In this document: positions 55,329-64,000 of the stretch, one piece after another | Layout: every line of letters starts with the position of its first letter | Numbering within the stretch: position 1 is the stretch's first letter | From: Mycobacterium sp. 236(2023) | Lineage (GTDB): Bacteria; Actinomycetota; Actinomycetes; Mycobacteriales; Mycobacteriaceae | Length of the DNA stretch: 64,000 nt | Reading direction: 5' to 3' | Assembly (NCBI RefSeq): GCF_029623955.1 | Contig: NZ_JARSBP010000002.1 | Location: 558,001 to 622,000, forward strand | The notes under the pieces: generated by a model | Databases searched by the model: none | What the model was told of the DNA's origin: nothing | What the model saw: the letters and a program-made list of their open reading frames with translations, nothing else | Translations under genes and position numbers: made by a program

Positions 55329-56732
55329 ATGCGGTACTTCTACAGCGCCGACGCCATCCGCGACGCGGAGGCCCCGTTGCTCGCAGCACTTCCCGACGGG
55401 GTGCTGATGCGGCGGGCGGCGTTCGGTCTGGCCACCGCGATCGCCCGGGAGTTGGGCACCGTCTCCGGCAAGTCCGTGTGCGCGGTCGTCGGCTCCGGTG
55501 ACAACGGCGGCGATGCGCTGTGGGCGACGACGTTCCTGCGTAGGCGCGGCGCCGGCGCGTCCGCAGTGCTGCTGAAGCCCGAGAAGACCCACAGGCAAGC
55601 CCTCGCGGCGTTCCTGCGCTCGGGCGGACGGATCGTCGAAACCGTCCCCGAGGCAACGGATCTGGTCATCGACGGCGTCGTCGGGATCTCGGGTTCGGGA
55701 CCCCTGCGACCTGATGCCGCGGCGGTCTTCGAAGACCTGAGCGCACCCGTCGTCGCCGTCGACCTGCCCAGCGGTGTCGACGTCGACACCGGAACCACCG
55801 ACGGCCCTCACGTGTCGCCGGCGCTGACCGTCACCTTCGGCGGGCTCAAACCCGTCCACGCCCTCGGTGATTGCGGTCGCGTGGAACTCGTGGACATCGG
55901 ACTCGACCTGGCGCCCAGCGACATCCGCGCCTTCGACGCTGCCGACGTCGCCCAGCGCTGGCCCGTGCCCGGGGTGAAGGACGACAAGTACAGCCAGGGC
56001 GTCACCGGTGTGATGGCCGGTTCGTCGACGTATCCCGGCGCGGCCATCCTGTGCACCGGAGCTGCTGTGGCCGCCACCTCCGGCATGGTGCGCTACGCGG
56101 GAACTGCTGCGGGCGAGGTGGTTTCGCACTGGCCCGAAGTCATCGCGACACCCGGCTTCGCGACGGCGGGCCGCGTGCAGGCGTGGGTGGTCGGTCCCGG
56201 ACTGGGCACCGACGAGACCGCCGCGGCCGCTTTGGTGTTCGCGCTCGAGACCGATCTTCCCGTCCTCGTCGACGCCGACGGATTGACGATCCTGTCCGCG
56301 CACCCCGAGCTCGTCGCCGGCCGCACCGCCCCGACGGTCCTGACCCCGCATGCGGGCGAGTTCGCCCGGCTGGCCGGCGCGCCGCCGGGGGACGACCGCA
56401 TCGCCGACACCCGCAGGCTCGCCGACCGGCTCGGAGTGACGGTGCTGTTGAAGGGCAACGTCACCGTCATCGCTGAACCGGGGGGCCGGGTGCACCTCAA
56501 TGCGGCAGGTAATTCGTGGGCGGCCACCGCGGGTTCGGGCGATGTGCTGTCGGGCGTCGTCGGCGCGTTGCTGGCTGCCGGTCGCGACCCGGGCGAGGCG
56601 GCCGCTGCGGCGGCGTTCGTCCACGCTCGCGCCGCGGATCTGTCCGCCCACGACCCCGGTCCGGCGCCCGCGCCGACGTCCGCGTCGCGCGTCCTGGCTC
56701 ATCTGCGTACGGCACTGGCTTCGATCCTCTAG
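55329..56732 (+). CDS. nnr: Bifunctional NAD(P)H-hydrate epimerase / ADP-dependent NAD(P)H-hydrate dehydratase
   Basis: A protein of 467 aa. N-terminal YjeF_N epimerase domain (about 1-210; VVGSGDNGGDALWATTFLRRRG; VAVDLPSGVDVDTG) and C-terminal YjeF_C kinase-like dehydratase domain (VVGPGLGTDETAAA; DADGLTIL; TPHAGEFARLAG; NSWAATAGSGDVLSGVVGALLA). Repairs hydrated NAD(P)H. Followed 10 bases later by gadB, as in M. tuberculosis (Rv3433c-Rv3432c). Confidence 0.97.
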   Translation: MRYFYSADAIRDAEAPLLAALPDGVLMRRAAFGLATAIARELGTVSGKSVCAVVGSGDNGGDALWATTFLRRRGAGASAVLLKPEKTHRQALAAFLRSGGRIVETVPEATDLVIDGVVGISGSGPLRPDAAAVFEDLSAPVVAVDLPSGVDVDTGTTDGPHVSPALTVTFGGLKPVHALGDCGRVELVDIGLDLAPSDIRAFDAADVAQRWPVPGVKDDKYSQGVTGVMAGSSTYPGAAILCTGAAVAATSGMVRYAGTAAGEVVSHWPEVIATPGFATAGRVQAWVVGPGLGTDETAAAALVFALETDLPVLVDADGLTILSAHPELVAGRTAPTVLTPHAGEFARLAGAPPGDDRIADTRRLADRLGVTVLLKGNVTVIAEPGGRVHLNAAGNSWAATAGSGDVLSGVVGALLAAGRDPGEAAAAAAFVHARAADLSAHDPGPAPAPTSASRVLAHLRTALASIL

Positions 56733-56742
56733 AAATGAGGCT

Positions 56743-58137
56743 ATGCCGAACATTTCGCACCACTCGTCGCTGACCCCCGCCTACTGCGGTCGGCTCTCGA
56801 CATCTCCCGTCCCGGCGCTGCGGCTGCCGGACGAGTCGATGGAGCCCGAGCAGACCTACCGGTTCATTCACGACGAGCTGATGCTCGACGGCAGTTCGCG
56901 GCTCAATCTGGCGACGTTCGTGACGACGTGGATGGACCCCGAGGCGGGCCAGCTGATGTCGGAGACGTTCGACAAGAACATGATCGATAAGGACGAGTAC
57001 CCGGTCACCGCGGCGATCGAGCAGCGCTGCGTGTGCATGGTGGCCGACTTGTTCCACGCCGAGGATCTCCGCGACGACGACCCGTCGACCGCGATCGGTG
57101 TGTCGACGGTCGGCTCCAGTGAGGCCGTGATGCTGGCCGGGCTCGCCATGAAATGGCGGTGGCGCGACAAGGTCGGTGAGAACTGGAAGAGCCGCACCCC
57201 CAACCTGATCATGGGCTCCAACGTGCAGGTGGTGTGGGAGAAGTTCTGCCGTTACTTCGACGTCGAGGCGCGCTATCTACCGATGGAGGAGGGCCGCTAC
57301 GTCATCACGCCCCAGCAGGTGCTCGATGCCGTCGACGAGAACACCATCGGCGTGGTCGGCATCCTCGGCACGACCTTCACGGGCGAGCTGGAGCCCATCG
57401 GAGAGATCTGCGCCGCGCTGGACAAGCTTGCGCAGGACAAGGGTCTCGACATTCCCGTGCATGTCGACGCGGCCAGCGGCGGGTTCGTCGTGCCGTTCCT
57501 GCATCCGCTGCTGGTGTGGGATTTCCGGCTGCCGCGAGTCGTGTCGATCAACGTCAGCGGCCACAAGTACGGCCTGACCTACCCGGGTATCGGCTTCGTC
57601 GTCTGGCGCAACAAGGACCACCTGCCCGAGGATCTGGTGTTCCGGGTGAACTACCTGGGCGGCGACATGCCCACGTTCACGCTGAACTTCTCCCGCCCCG
57701 GCAATCAGGTGGTGGGGCAGTACTACAACTTCCTGCGGCTGGGCCGCGACGGCTACACCCAGGTGATGAAGTGCCTGTCCGAGACGGCGACGTGGCTGTC
57801 GCGGGAACTGGCCGCCATGACCGGGTCCGACAACAAGCCGGTGTTCGACGTCATCACCGATGGCTCGGCGATCCCCGTGGTCGCGTTCAAACTGGCAGAA
57901 GGTGCCAAGTACACGGTGTTCGACGTCTCAGCGTTGTTGCGCAGCTATGGCTGGCAGGTGCCCGCGTACACGATGCCCGACAACGCCACCGACGTCGCTG
58001 TCCTGCGCATTGTGGTGCGTGAAGGCTTCTCGGCGAACCTGGCCCGGGCCCTGCGCGACGACCTGATCGAAGTGATCGGCAAAGTGGAGAAGGCGGGGAT
58101 CGGCGGCTTCGCCGAAGAGGAGCATTTCGCCCACTGA
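56743..58137 (+). CDS. gadB: Glutamate decarboxylase
   Basis: A protein of 464 aa. [29 protein letters not shown] start region, [21 protein letters not shown], and the PLP lysine in [13 protein letters not shown] (about residue 275). Decarboxylates glutamate to GABA, consuming a proton (acid resistance and GABA shunt). ATG 56743 chosen; the frame upstream overlaps nnr. Cytoplasmic. Confidence 0.97.
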   Translation: MPNISHHSSLTPAYCGRLSTSPVPALRLPDESMEPEQTYRFIHDELMLDGSSRLNLATFVTTWMDPEAGQLMSETFDKNMIDKDEYPVTAAIEQRCVCMVADLFHAEDLRDDDPSTAIGVSTVGSSEAVMLAGLAMKWRWRDKVGENWKSRTPNLIMGSNVQVVWEKFCRYFDVEARYLPMEEGRYVITPQQVLDAVDENTIGVVGILGTTFTGELEPIGEICAALDKLAQDKGLDIPVHVDAASGGFVVPFLHPLLVWDFRLPRVVSINVSGHKYGLTYPGIGFVVWRNKDHLPEDLVFRVNYLGGDMPTFTLNFSRPGNQVVGQYYNFLRLGRDGYTQVMKCLSETATWLSRELAAMTGSDNKPVFDVITDGSAIPVVAFKLAEGAKYTVFDVSALLRSYGWQVPAYTMPDNATDVAVLRIVVREGFSANLARALRDDLIEVIGKVEKAGIGGFAEEEHFAH

Positions 58138-58163
58138 GGCTGGGCCTGGGAGAATTGCGGGCG

Positions 58164-59309
58164 GTGACCACAACCGAGAACAGGCTCATGAACACGTCCA
58201 GCGCGGTGATCGACCTCGACGCCATCGCCCACAACGTGGGTGTACTGCGCGAACGTGCCGGTTCAGCTGCGGTGATGGCGGTCGTCAAGGCCGACGGCTA
58301 CGGGCACGGCGCGGTGGAGGTGGGGCGCGCCGCGCTGGCCGCGGGCGCCGCCGAACTCGGCGTGGTGACCGTCGACGAGGCGCTGGCGTTGCGTCGCGAT
58401 GGGATCACGGCCCCGGTGCTGTCCTGGCTGAATCCGCCGGGCACCGACTTCGCGCCCGCGCTCGCCGCCGATGTCGAGATCGCGGTGACCTCGCGGCGAC
58501 AGGTGGCCGAGGTGCTTGACGCGGCCGAGCGCACCGGCCGCACCGCGGTCGTCACGATCAAGGCCGACACCGGGCTCAGCCGCAACGGCGTCAGCCCGGC
58601 CGACTATCCGGGCGTTCTGGCCGACCTGCAGAAGGCCGGTGACGCGGTGCGATTGCGCGGCCTGATGTCGCATCTGGCGCACGGCGATGTCCCGGACCAC
58701 CCGTTCAACGGCGAGCAAGCCCGCCGGCTCACCGAACTGGTTTCGGTGGCACATACCGCCGGTGTGACGTACGACGTTGTGCACTTGAGCAATTCGCCTG
58801 CGGCGATGACTCGACCCGACCTCGCGTTCGACATGGTCCGGCCCGGAATTGCGGTGTACGGGCAGACGCCGATCCCCGAGCGTGGTGACATGGATCTGCG
58901 CCCGGCGATGACAGTGAAATGTCCTGTGGTTCTCGTTCGTTCGTTGTCCGCGGGTGACGGTGTGTCGTATGGACATACGTGGACCGCGCCGCGGGATACG
59001 ACGGTGGCTCTGGTGCCCGCCGGGTACGCCGACGGGGTGTTCCGCGGGCTGAGCAACCGCTTCGAGGTGCTGATCAACGGCCGCCGCTATCCGAATGTGG
59101 GGCGGGTGTGCATGGACCAGTTCGTGGTGGATCTGGGGCCGGGTCCTGTGGCCGTGGCCGAGGGCGACGACGCCATCCTTTTCGGTCCGGGAACCGATGG
59201 TGAGCCGACGGCGCAGGATTGGGCGGAGCTGCTGGGCACCATCAACTACGAGGTGGTGACGAGTCCGCGCGGCAGAATCGGGCGCACCTACATCGGGGGT
59301 CCCCGATGA
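58164..59309 (+). CDS. alr: Alanine racemase
   Basis: A protein of 381 aa from GTG 58164; TTG 58155 and ATG 58188 are in-frame alternatives. PLP lysine K42 in [30 protein letters not shown] near the second active-site region, and the C-terminal [21 protein letters not shown]. Supplies D-alanine for peptidoglycan. The stop overlaps the following hydrolase start (ATGA), beginning a run of coupled genes to 63841. Confidence 0.97.
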   Translation: MTTTENRLMNTSSAVIDLDAIAHNVGVLRERAGSAAVMAVVKADGYGHGAVEVGRAALAAGAAELGVVTVDEALALRRDGITAPVLSWLNPPGTDFAPALAADVEIAVTSRRQVAEVLDAAERTGRTAVVTIKADTGLSRNGVSPADYPGVLADLQKAGDAVRLRGLMSHLAHGDVPDHPFNGEQARRLTELVSVAHTAGVTYDVVHLSNSPAAMTRPDLAFDMVRPGIAVYGQTPIPERGDMDLRPAMTVKCPVVLVRSLSAGDGVSYGHTWTAPRDTTVALVPAGYADGVFRGLSNRFEVLINGRRYPNVGRVCMDQFVVDLGPGPVAVAEGDDAILFGPGTDGEPTAQDWAELLGTINYEVVTSPRGRIGRTYIGGPR

Positions 59310-60397
59310 GCCGCGGCGGAGCAGGCTGGCTCGCCGGTGCGGCGGGCGTGGCTGCCGTCGGTTCGGCCGCCGGTGTCACGGTGGCACGGTCGCTGCGGCG
59401 CCGGGTCACCGACGAAGACCCGCACCGCGACGAGGACTTCGAACTGCTCGACGCCGACCGTGGCTGCGTCGTCACCACTCCGGACGGCGTGCCGTTGGTG
59501 GCCCGCGAAGTGGGTCCCGGCAACGCACCGCTGACCGTCGTGTTCGCGCACGGCTTCTGTCTTCGCATGGGGTCGTTCCACTTTCAGCGGGCCCGGCTCA
59601 CCGAGCAGTGGGGTGACCAGGTGCGCATGGTCTTCTACGACCAGCGCGGCCACGGCGCCTCCGGCGAGGCGCCGCCGGAGACGTACACGGTGGAACAGCT
59701 GGGCCAAGATCTCGAAAGTGTGCTGGCCGTGATGGTTCCGCGTGGGCCCGTCGTGCTCGTCGGCCATTCGATGGGCGGTATGACGGTGCTGTCCCACGCG
59801 CGGCAGTTCCCGCAGCGGTACCCGTCGCGGATCGTCGGCGCGGCGCTGATCTCGTCAGCTGCGGAAGGTGTTTCTCGCTCCCCGCTGGGCGAGATCCTGA
59901 AAAACCCTGCGCTGGAAGCCGTACGGTTCGCAGCGCGCTACGCGCCGAAGACGGTGCACCGCGGCCGCGGCGCGGCGCGGTCCATCATCGGGCCGATCCT
60001 TCGGGCCGCGTCCTACGGCGACGAGAAGGTCAGCCCGAGCGTCGTCGCCTTTTCCGAACGCATGATGCACGACACCCCGATCGCCACGCTGGTCGAATTC
60101 CTGCATGCGCTGGAAGTCCACGACGAGACAGGTGGCCTGGAAACGTTGAACAAGATCGAGACACTGGTGGCGTGCGGTGACAGCGACCTGCTGACGCCGA
60201 TGGAGTACTCGCAGGAAATGGCGGACGCGCTGGCGAAGTCGGAGCTGGTAATCGTCGAGGGTGCAGGACATCTCGTCCAGTTGGAGCAGCCGGAAGTCAT
60301 CGACGACGCGCTCGTGCGACTCGTCGAGCGGGCCACGCCGTCGAAGCTGACCGCATTGACCAGGCGCGTCAAGGAACGGGTGCGCTCCAATGGCTGA
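59306..60397 (+). CDS. Alpha/beta hydrolase with N-terminal membrane segment
   Basis: A protein of 363 aa. The N-terminal hydrophobic stretch ([21 protein letters not shown]) ahead of RSLRRR is a possible anchor. Hydrolase core: [27 protein letters not shown], nucleophile elbow VGHSMGGM (Ser155), acid in CGDSDLLTP and His in [12 protein letters not shown]. Substrate unknown. Lies between alr and tsaE, as in M. tuberculosis, overlapping both genes. Confidence 0.9.
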   Translation: MSRGGAGWLAGAAGVAAVGSAAGVTVARSLRRRVTDEDPHRDEDFELLDADRGCVVTTPDGVPLVAREVGPGNAPLTVVFAHGFCLRMGSFHFQRARLTEQWGDQVRMVFYDQRGHGASGEAPPETYTVEQLGQDLESVLAVMVPRGPVVLVGHSMGGMTVLSHARQFPQRYPSRIVGAALISSAAEGVSRSPLGEILKNPALEAVRFAARYAPKTVHRGRGAARSIIGPILRAASYGDEKVSPSVVAFSERMMHDTPIATLVEFLHALEVHDETGGLETLNKIETLVACGDSDLLTPMEYSQEMADALAKSELVIVEGAGHLVQLEQPEVIDDALVRLVERATPSKLTALTRRVKERVRSNG

Positions 60398-60854
60398 GAC
60401 CTCGGGAACGGCGGAGTTGATGACCGCTGACGACACGATCGCGTTGGGCGCGGAGTTCGGTAAGCAGCTTCGTGCCGGCGATGTGGTTGTGCTGTCCGGC
60501 CCGCTGGGTGCGGGTAAAACGGTGCTGGCCAAGGGAATTGCGCAGGCTATGGACGTCGAGGGGCCGGTGGTTTCGCCGACGTTCGTGCTGGCCCGGGTGC
60601 ACCGCGCGCGGGCCGACGGCGCCCCGGCGATGATCCACGTCGACCTGTACCGGCTGCTCGACCAGGATTCGGTGGACCTTCTGGCAGAACTGGACTCGCT
60701 GGACCTCGACACCGATCTCGACGACGCCGTCGTGGTGGTCGAGTGGGGAGAGGGCCTCGCGGAACGGCTATCGGAGCGCCACCTCGACATCCGGTTGGAG
60801 CGGTCGGCCGACACCGAGGCGCGCACCGCACTGTGGACGTGGAGTCGCGCGTGA
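60390..60854 (+). CDS. tsaE: tRNA t6A37 threonylcarbamoyladenosine biosynthesis ATPase TsaE
   Basis: A protein of 154 aa. Walker A LSGPLGAGKT (residues 36-44), SPTFVL and the HVDLYRL Walker-B region of the YjeE family. Partner of TsaB and TsaD in making the t6A37 modification of ANN-decoding tRNAs. Overlaps the hydrolase gene by 8 bases and tsaB by 4. Confidence 0.95.
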   Translation: MAETSGTAELMTADDTIALGAEFGKQLRAGDVVVLSGPLGAGKTVLAKGIAQAMDVEGPVVSPTFVLARVHRARADGAPAMIHVDLYRLLDQDSVDLLAELDSLDLDTDLDDAVVVVEWGEGLAERLSERHLDIRLERSADTEARTALWTWSRA

Positions 60855-61477
60855 GCAGGCTGGTGCTGGCCGTCGACACCGCAACGCCTGCGGTGACGGC
60901 TGGGGTGGTCCGGGTCGACGGCGATGCGGTGGAGGTGCTGGCCGAACGGGTGACCGTCGACGCCCGGGCGCACGCCGAACAGTTGACCCCCAATATCGTC
61001 GGGGCGCTCGCTGACGCCGAGATTGCGATGGATCAGCTCGACGCGGTGGTCGTGGGCTGCGGTCCGGGACCGTTTACGGGGCTCCGGGTCGGAATGGCGA
61101 CGGCGGCGGCGTTCGGTCATGCCCTGGGTGCCCCGGTGCATGGCGTGTGCAGCCTGGACGCGATCGCGGCGGGCACGGACGGGGAGGTCCTCGTCGTGAC
61201 CGATGCCCGCAGGCGTGAGGTGTATTGGGCGCGCTACCGGGACGGGGCTCGCGTCGACGGGCCCGCCGTGAACGCCGCGGTCGACGTGCCTGCGGGCGCG
61301 GCGGCGGTCACAGGGTCTCCCGATCACGTGGCGTTGTTCGACCTCCCGCGCCTGGGTCCGGTGTATCCGACATCGGCGGGATTGGTTGCAGCGGTGGCTG
61401 ATTGGGATGCCGAGCCCGAGCCGCTGGTCCCGCTGTACCTGCGCAGGCCCGACGCCAAGCCGCAGGCGGGACAGTGA
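60851..61477 (+). CDS. tsaB: tRNA t6A37 biosynthesis protein TsaB
   Basis: A protein of 208 aa from GTG 60851 (GTGA overlap with the tsaE stop). LVLAVDTATPAVTAGVVRVD, RAHAEQLTPNIVGAL and VVGCGPGPFTGLRVGMATAAAFGHALGAPVHGVCSLDAIA match the TsaB/YeaZ fold, an inactive-kinase partner of TsaD. Coupled to rimI by another GTGA overlap. Confidence 0.95.
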   Translation: MSRLVLAVDTATPAVTAGVVRVDGDAVEVLAERVTVDARAHAEQLTPNIVGALADAEIAMDQLDAVVVGCGPGPFTGLRVGMATAAAFGHALGAPVHGVCSLDAIAAGTDGEVLVVTDARRREVYWARYRDGARVDGPAVNAAVDVPAGAAAVTGSPDHVALFDLPRLGPVYPTSAGLVAAVADWDAEPEPLVPLYLRRPDAKPQAGQ

Positions 61478-61935
61478 CCGCGCAGTACGGCCCGCTGATG
61501 CCGGCCGACGCGGCGCGGTGCGCAGAGTTGGAGGCCGAGCTTTTCGACAGTGACGACCCGTGGCCGGAGCGTGCGTTCCTCGCCGAACTCGCCGCCAAGC
61601 ACAACCTGTACGTCGGTGCCCGTGTCGACGACAAGCTCGTCGGCTATGCGGGCATCGCGCGACTCGGCCGGTTCAAACCGTTCGAATACGAGGTCCACAC
61701 GATCGGGGTGGACCCGGCGTATCAGGGGCAGGGCATCGGCAGGGCGATGCTGCACCGTCTGTTCGACCACGCCGACGGCGCAACGATTTTTCTCGAAGTG
61801 CGTACCGACAACGCAGCGGCGATCGCGCTGTACGAGAGCGAAGGCTTCGCGAAGATCGGTGTGCGCAAGCGGTATTACCGGGTCAGCGGCGCGGACGCCT
61901 ACACGATGAAGCGCGAACAACAGGAGCAGCGATGA
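61474..61935 (+). CDS. rimI: Ribosomal protein S18-alanine N-acetyltransferase RimI
   Basis: A protein of 153 aa from GTG 61474. GNAT acetyl-CoA motif [16 protein letters not shown] and [30 protein letters not shown] are diagnostic for RimI. Acetylates the N-terminus of S18. ATGA overlap with tsaD. Confidence 0.94.
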   Translation: MTAQYGPLMPADAARCAELEAELFDSDDPWPERAFLAELAAKHNLYVGARVDDKLVGYAGIARLGRFKPFEYEVHTIGVDPAYQGQGIGRAMLHRLFDHADGATIFLEVRTDNAAAIALYESEGFAKIGVRKRYYRVSGADAYTMKREQQEQR

Positions 61936-62954
61936 TCATCTTGGCCATCGAGAGTTCTTGCGACGAAACAGGAGTCGGTATCGCCGAACTCGGCGACGAC
62001 GGGTCGGTGACGCTGCTCGCTGACGAGGTCGCCTCCAGCGTCGACGAACATGCCCGGTTCGGCGGTGTCGTACCCGAGATCGCATCCCGTGCACACCTGG
62101 AGGCATTGGGGCCGACGATGCGGCGGGCGCTGGCGACCGCGGGAGTGTCCAAGCCCGATGTCGTCGCGGCCACGATCGGCCCCGGTCTGGCGGGCGCGCT
62201 GTTGGTGGGAGTCGCTGCCGCCAAGGCGTATTCGGCGGCGTGGCAGGTGCCGTTCTACGCGGTCAACCACCTCGGCGGGCATCTGGCCGCTGATGTGTTC
62301 GACCACGGGCCGCTGCCAGAGAGTATCGGTCTGCTGGTGTCGGGTGGGCACACGAATCTGTTGCATGTGAAGTCGCTCGGGGAGCCGATCGTCGAGTTGG
62401 GTTCGACCGTCGACGATGCGGCGGGGGAGGCTTACGACAAGATCGCCAGGCTGTTGGGGCTGGGGTATCCCGGTGGCAGGGTGCTCGATGAGCTTGCGCG
62501 CGAGGGTGATCCGACGGCGATCAGGTTTCCCCGCGGCATGACGGGGCCGCGGGATGCCCCGTATGCTTTCAGCTTCTCCGGCCTCAAGACCGCTGTGGCG
62601 CGCTATGTGGAAAGTCATCCGGAGGCGTCGCAGGCCGATGTGGCCGCAGGCTTTCAGGAGGCGGTCGCCGACGTGCTGACGGCCAAGGCGGTGCGTGCGG
62701 CCAAGGAACTCGAGGTGGACACGCTGCTGATCGCCGGGGGAGTGGCGGCGAATTCACGGCTCAGGGAGTTGGCGGCGCGCAGGTGCGAGGAGGCAGGGAT
62801 GACGTTGCGGATTCCACGGCCGCGGCTGTGCACGGACAACGGCGCGATGATCGCGTCGTTCGCGGCGCATCTGATCGCCGCCGGTGCGGCGCCGTCGCCA
62901 CTGGACGCGGTCAGCAACCCGGGATTGCCTGTGGTGCAGGGCCAGGTCGCGTGA
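61932..62954 (+). CDS. tsaD: tRNA N6-adenosine threonylcarbamoyltransferase TsaD
   Basis: A protein of 340 aa from ATG 61932. [17 protein letters not shown] start, metal-binding NHLGGHLAA (HxxxH), [11 protein letters not shown] and [26 protein letters not shown] are all present. Transfers the threonylcarbamoyl group to A37 of tRNA. GTGA overlap with the following phosphorylase gene. Confidence 0.97.
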   Translation: MIILAIESSCDETGVGIAELGDDGSVTLLADEVASSVDEHARFGGVVPEIASRAHLEALGPTMRRALATAGVSKPDVVAATIGPGLAGALLVGVAAAKAYSAAWQVPFYAVNHLGGHLAADVFDHGPLPESIGLLVSGGHTNLLHVKSLGEPIVELGSTVDDAAGEAYDKIARLLGLGYPGGRVLDELAREGDPTAIRFPRGMTGPRDAPYAFSFSGLKTAVARYVESHPEASQADVAAGFQEAVADVLTAKAVRAAKELEVDTLLIAGGVAANSRLRELAARRCEEAGMTLRIPRPRLCTDNGAMIASFAAHLIAAGAAPSPLDAVSNPGLPVVQGQVA

Positions 62955-63841
62955 GAGCCGAGAACATCAACCGCGCATTCCTCGACGGCGTTCTCGACGG
63001 CAGTTACGACGATATCTACTACCACCTCGGTATTGCTGCGTCCGAGCCGATTACGGCCGGGCTCCGCGATGTGCGGGCCGTGGTGATGGCGGGCTCCGGA
63101 GAGCGGATCCGGAAGTTCGCGCGCCTGTGGAGTGAGCGCAACGGTGGCTCCGAAATCATCGCCTTCCCGAAGGAGGACCGGTTCGTCAGCCGGTACACCG
63201 CGGGCGTGTTGTTCGTCTCGCACGGCATGGGGATGGCGAGCGCATCGATTGCCGTGCAGGAACTCATGCGGTTGGTGTTCGTCCTCAAGCGCGGTGACCT
63301 CGAGGCCCTCGACGAGGTGTTCTGGTGCCGCGTCGGCACCAGCGGGGCAGTCGGAGTGCCTGGCGGCAGCGTGGTGGTGTCGACGGAGGGGTTGATGGCC
63401 GACCTCAAGCCGTACCGGCTGTTGCGCGGGCGTGACGGGGAGTACTGGTTCGACGGCACATTCCCCGCCGAGACCGCCGATGCGATCATGGCCGCCAACC
63501 GGGAGGTCGACTTCGAGATCGTGGCGGGAAAGACGGTATCCGCCAACGACTTCTTTCTGGAGCAGTACCGCCTGGACGGTGCGGTCAGTTTCGAGACGCC
63601 GGAGTCCAAAATGGCATGGTTGCAGTGGCTCCACGATGCCGGTGTGCGCAACATCGAAATGGAGGGCGCGATGCTGGCGGGCTACCTCAACCATTGGGGT
63701 TTCCCGAAGTTCGCGATGATCTGCGCCACGGTGGTGGACCGGCTGCAGGGCGACCAGATGACCGCCACACCAGAGCAATTGGACAAGGTCAGTGACGATT
63801 CCGGTGTGGCGCTGTTCAACTACCTTGATCGCCTCGGCTAA
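62951..63841 (+). CDS. Nucleoside phosphorylase (uridine phosphorylase-like)
   Basis: A protein of 296 aa from GTG 62951 (GTGA overlap with tsaD). PNP/UDP phosphorylase features: [17 protein letters not shown] (phosphate loop), [45 protein letters not shown], and the ribose-binding [12 protein letters not shown]. It cleaves a nucleoside with phosphate; uridine is the likeliest substrate by resemblance. In M. tuberculosis groES follows gcp (tsaD) directly, so this gene is an addition to the operon end. Its stop overlaps the convergent HNH gene by 3 bases. Confidence 0.9.
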   Translation: MRAENINRAFLDGVLDGSYDDIYYHLGIAASEPITAGLRDVRAVVMAGSGERIRKFARLWSERNGGSEIIAFPKEDRFVSRYTAGVLFVSHGMGMASASIAVQELMRLVFVLKRGDLEALDEVFWCRVGTSGAVGVPGGSVVVSTEGLMADLKPYRLLRGRDGEYWFDGTFPAETADAIMAANREVDFEIVAGKTVSANDFFLEQYRLDGAVSFETPESKMAWLQWLHDAGVRNIEMEGAMLAGYLNHWGFPKFAMICATVVDRLQGDQMTATPEQLDKVSDDSGVALFNYLDRLG

Positions 63842-64000
63842 AACGGTGGTGGGTCGTTGCCGTAGCCGGCGGGGTCGGTTTGGTAGTCGTAGTCCGGTGG
63901 CAGGGTGTCGCCGTTGTTGAGGGCGGTCTGGGTGAGGCGTTCGGTGCGGTTGCGGAGTCGCTGGGCGGCGATGTAGCCGGCGCGGCCTTGGGCGCGGGTG
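63838..64000 (-). CDS. DUF222/HNH endonuclease (13E12-repeat type) protein, C-terminal fragment
   Basis: Only the last 53 codons lie in the window. Read on the minus strand they give TRAQGRAGYIAAQRLRNRTE ... [18 protein letters not shown], the characteristic C-terminal tail of mycobacterial HNH-signature (13E12 repeat) proteins. The HNH motif itself would lie beyond the right edge. Such genes are multicopy and mobile-associated in mycobacteria. Confidence 0.75.
   Translation of the reverse strand, partial: TRAQGRAGYIAAQRLRNRTERLTQTALNNGDTLPPDYDYQTDPAGYGNDPPPF

Overview
The window is a GC-rich chromosomal segment from a mycobacterium, probably a Mycolicibacterium-type fast grower. Gene content and order follow, in reverse orientation, the Mycobacterium tuberculosis block that runs from infA/rpoA through the ESX-4 locus, rplM-rpsI-glmM, glmS, nnr-gadB and alr to the tsa genes. 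This assignment rests on recalled gene order and protein resemblance; no search was run.

Region by region. (1) 1-4855, minus strand: a sensor kinase (cut by the window edge) overlapping a response regulator fused to thioredoxin-reductase-like domains, then a flotillin/NfeD-like membrane pair. (2) 5095-9770, plus strand: the infA-rpmJ-rpsM-rpsK-rpsD-rpoA-rplQ operon and truA, with a terminator-like hairpin inside the 5' end of truA. (3) 9955-13693: three secreted cutinase-family proteins, an EamA exporter and a divergent CGNR zinc-finger regulator. (4) 13738-23048: a complete ESX-4 type VII secretion locus (eccB4, mycP4, eccD4, eccC4, an accessory membrane protein, esxU, esxT).

(5) 23206-41058: an island of about 18 kb between esxT and rplM, which are neighbours in M. 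tuberculosis. It encodes a glycerol channel, glycerol kinase, a three-subunit B12-dependent glycerol/diol dehydratase with its two-subunit reactivase, an aldehyde dehydrogenase, an SDR, a GlcG/HbpS-like protein, a uroporphyrinogen-III methyltransferase, a FhuF-like [2Fe-2S] protein, an alpha/beta hydrolase and five regulators (two GAF/winged-helix paralogues at the two ends, two TetR, one LuxR). Glycerol could enter through the channel and either be phosphorylated by GlpK or be dehydrated to 3-hydroxypropionaldehyde and oxidised to 3-hydroxypropionate; 1,2-propanediol to propionate is the parallel option. No microcompartment shell gene is present. Three promoter regions in the island share a direct repeat, TGCAAC-N5-TGCAACG, always in the same orientation relative to its likely target. 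This is the best candidate for an undescribed regulatory system here.

(6) 41215-54029: rplM-rpsI, a small secreted protein, glmM, an ESX-associated-looking pair, a membrane protein, an acyl-CoA dehydrogenase with a divergent TetR, a geranylgeranyl-reductase-like flavoprotein, two F420-type enzymes, a hydrolase with an atypical nucleophile elbow, and glmS. (7) 54097-63841, plus strand: a broken alpha/beta hydrolase, a STAS protein, nnr, gadB, alr, a hydrolase, then tsaE-tsaB-rimI-tsaD (tRNA t6A synthesis and S18 acetylation) joined by 4-base overlaps to a nucleoside phosphorylase. The window closes inside the C-terminus of a DUF222/HNH (13E12-type) protein on the minus strand.

No rRNA, tRNA, CRISPR array or insertion sequence was recognised. 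No gene-free stretch exceeds about 275 bases.
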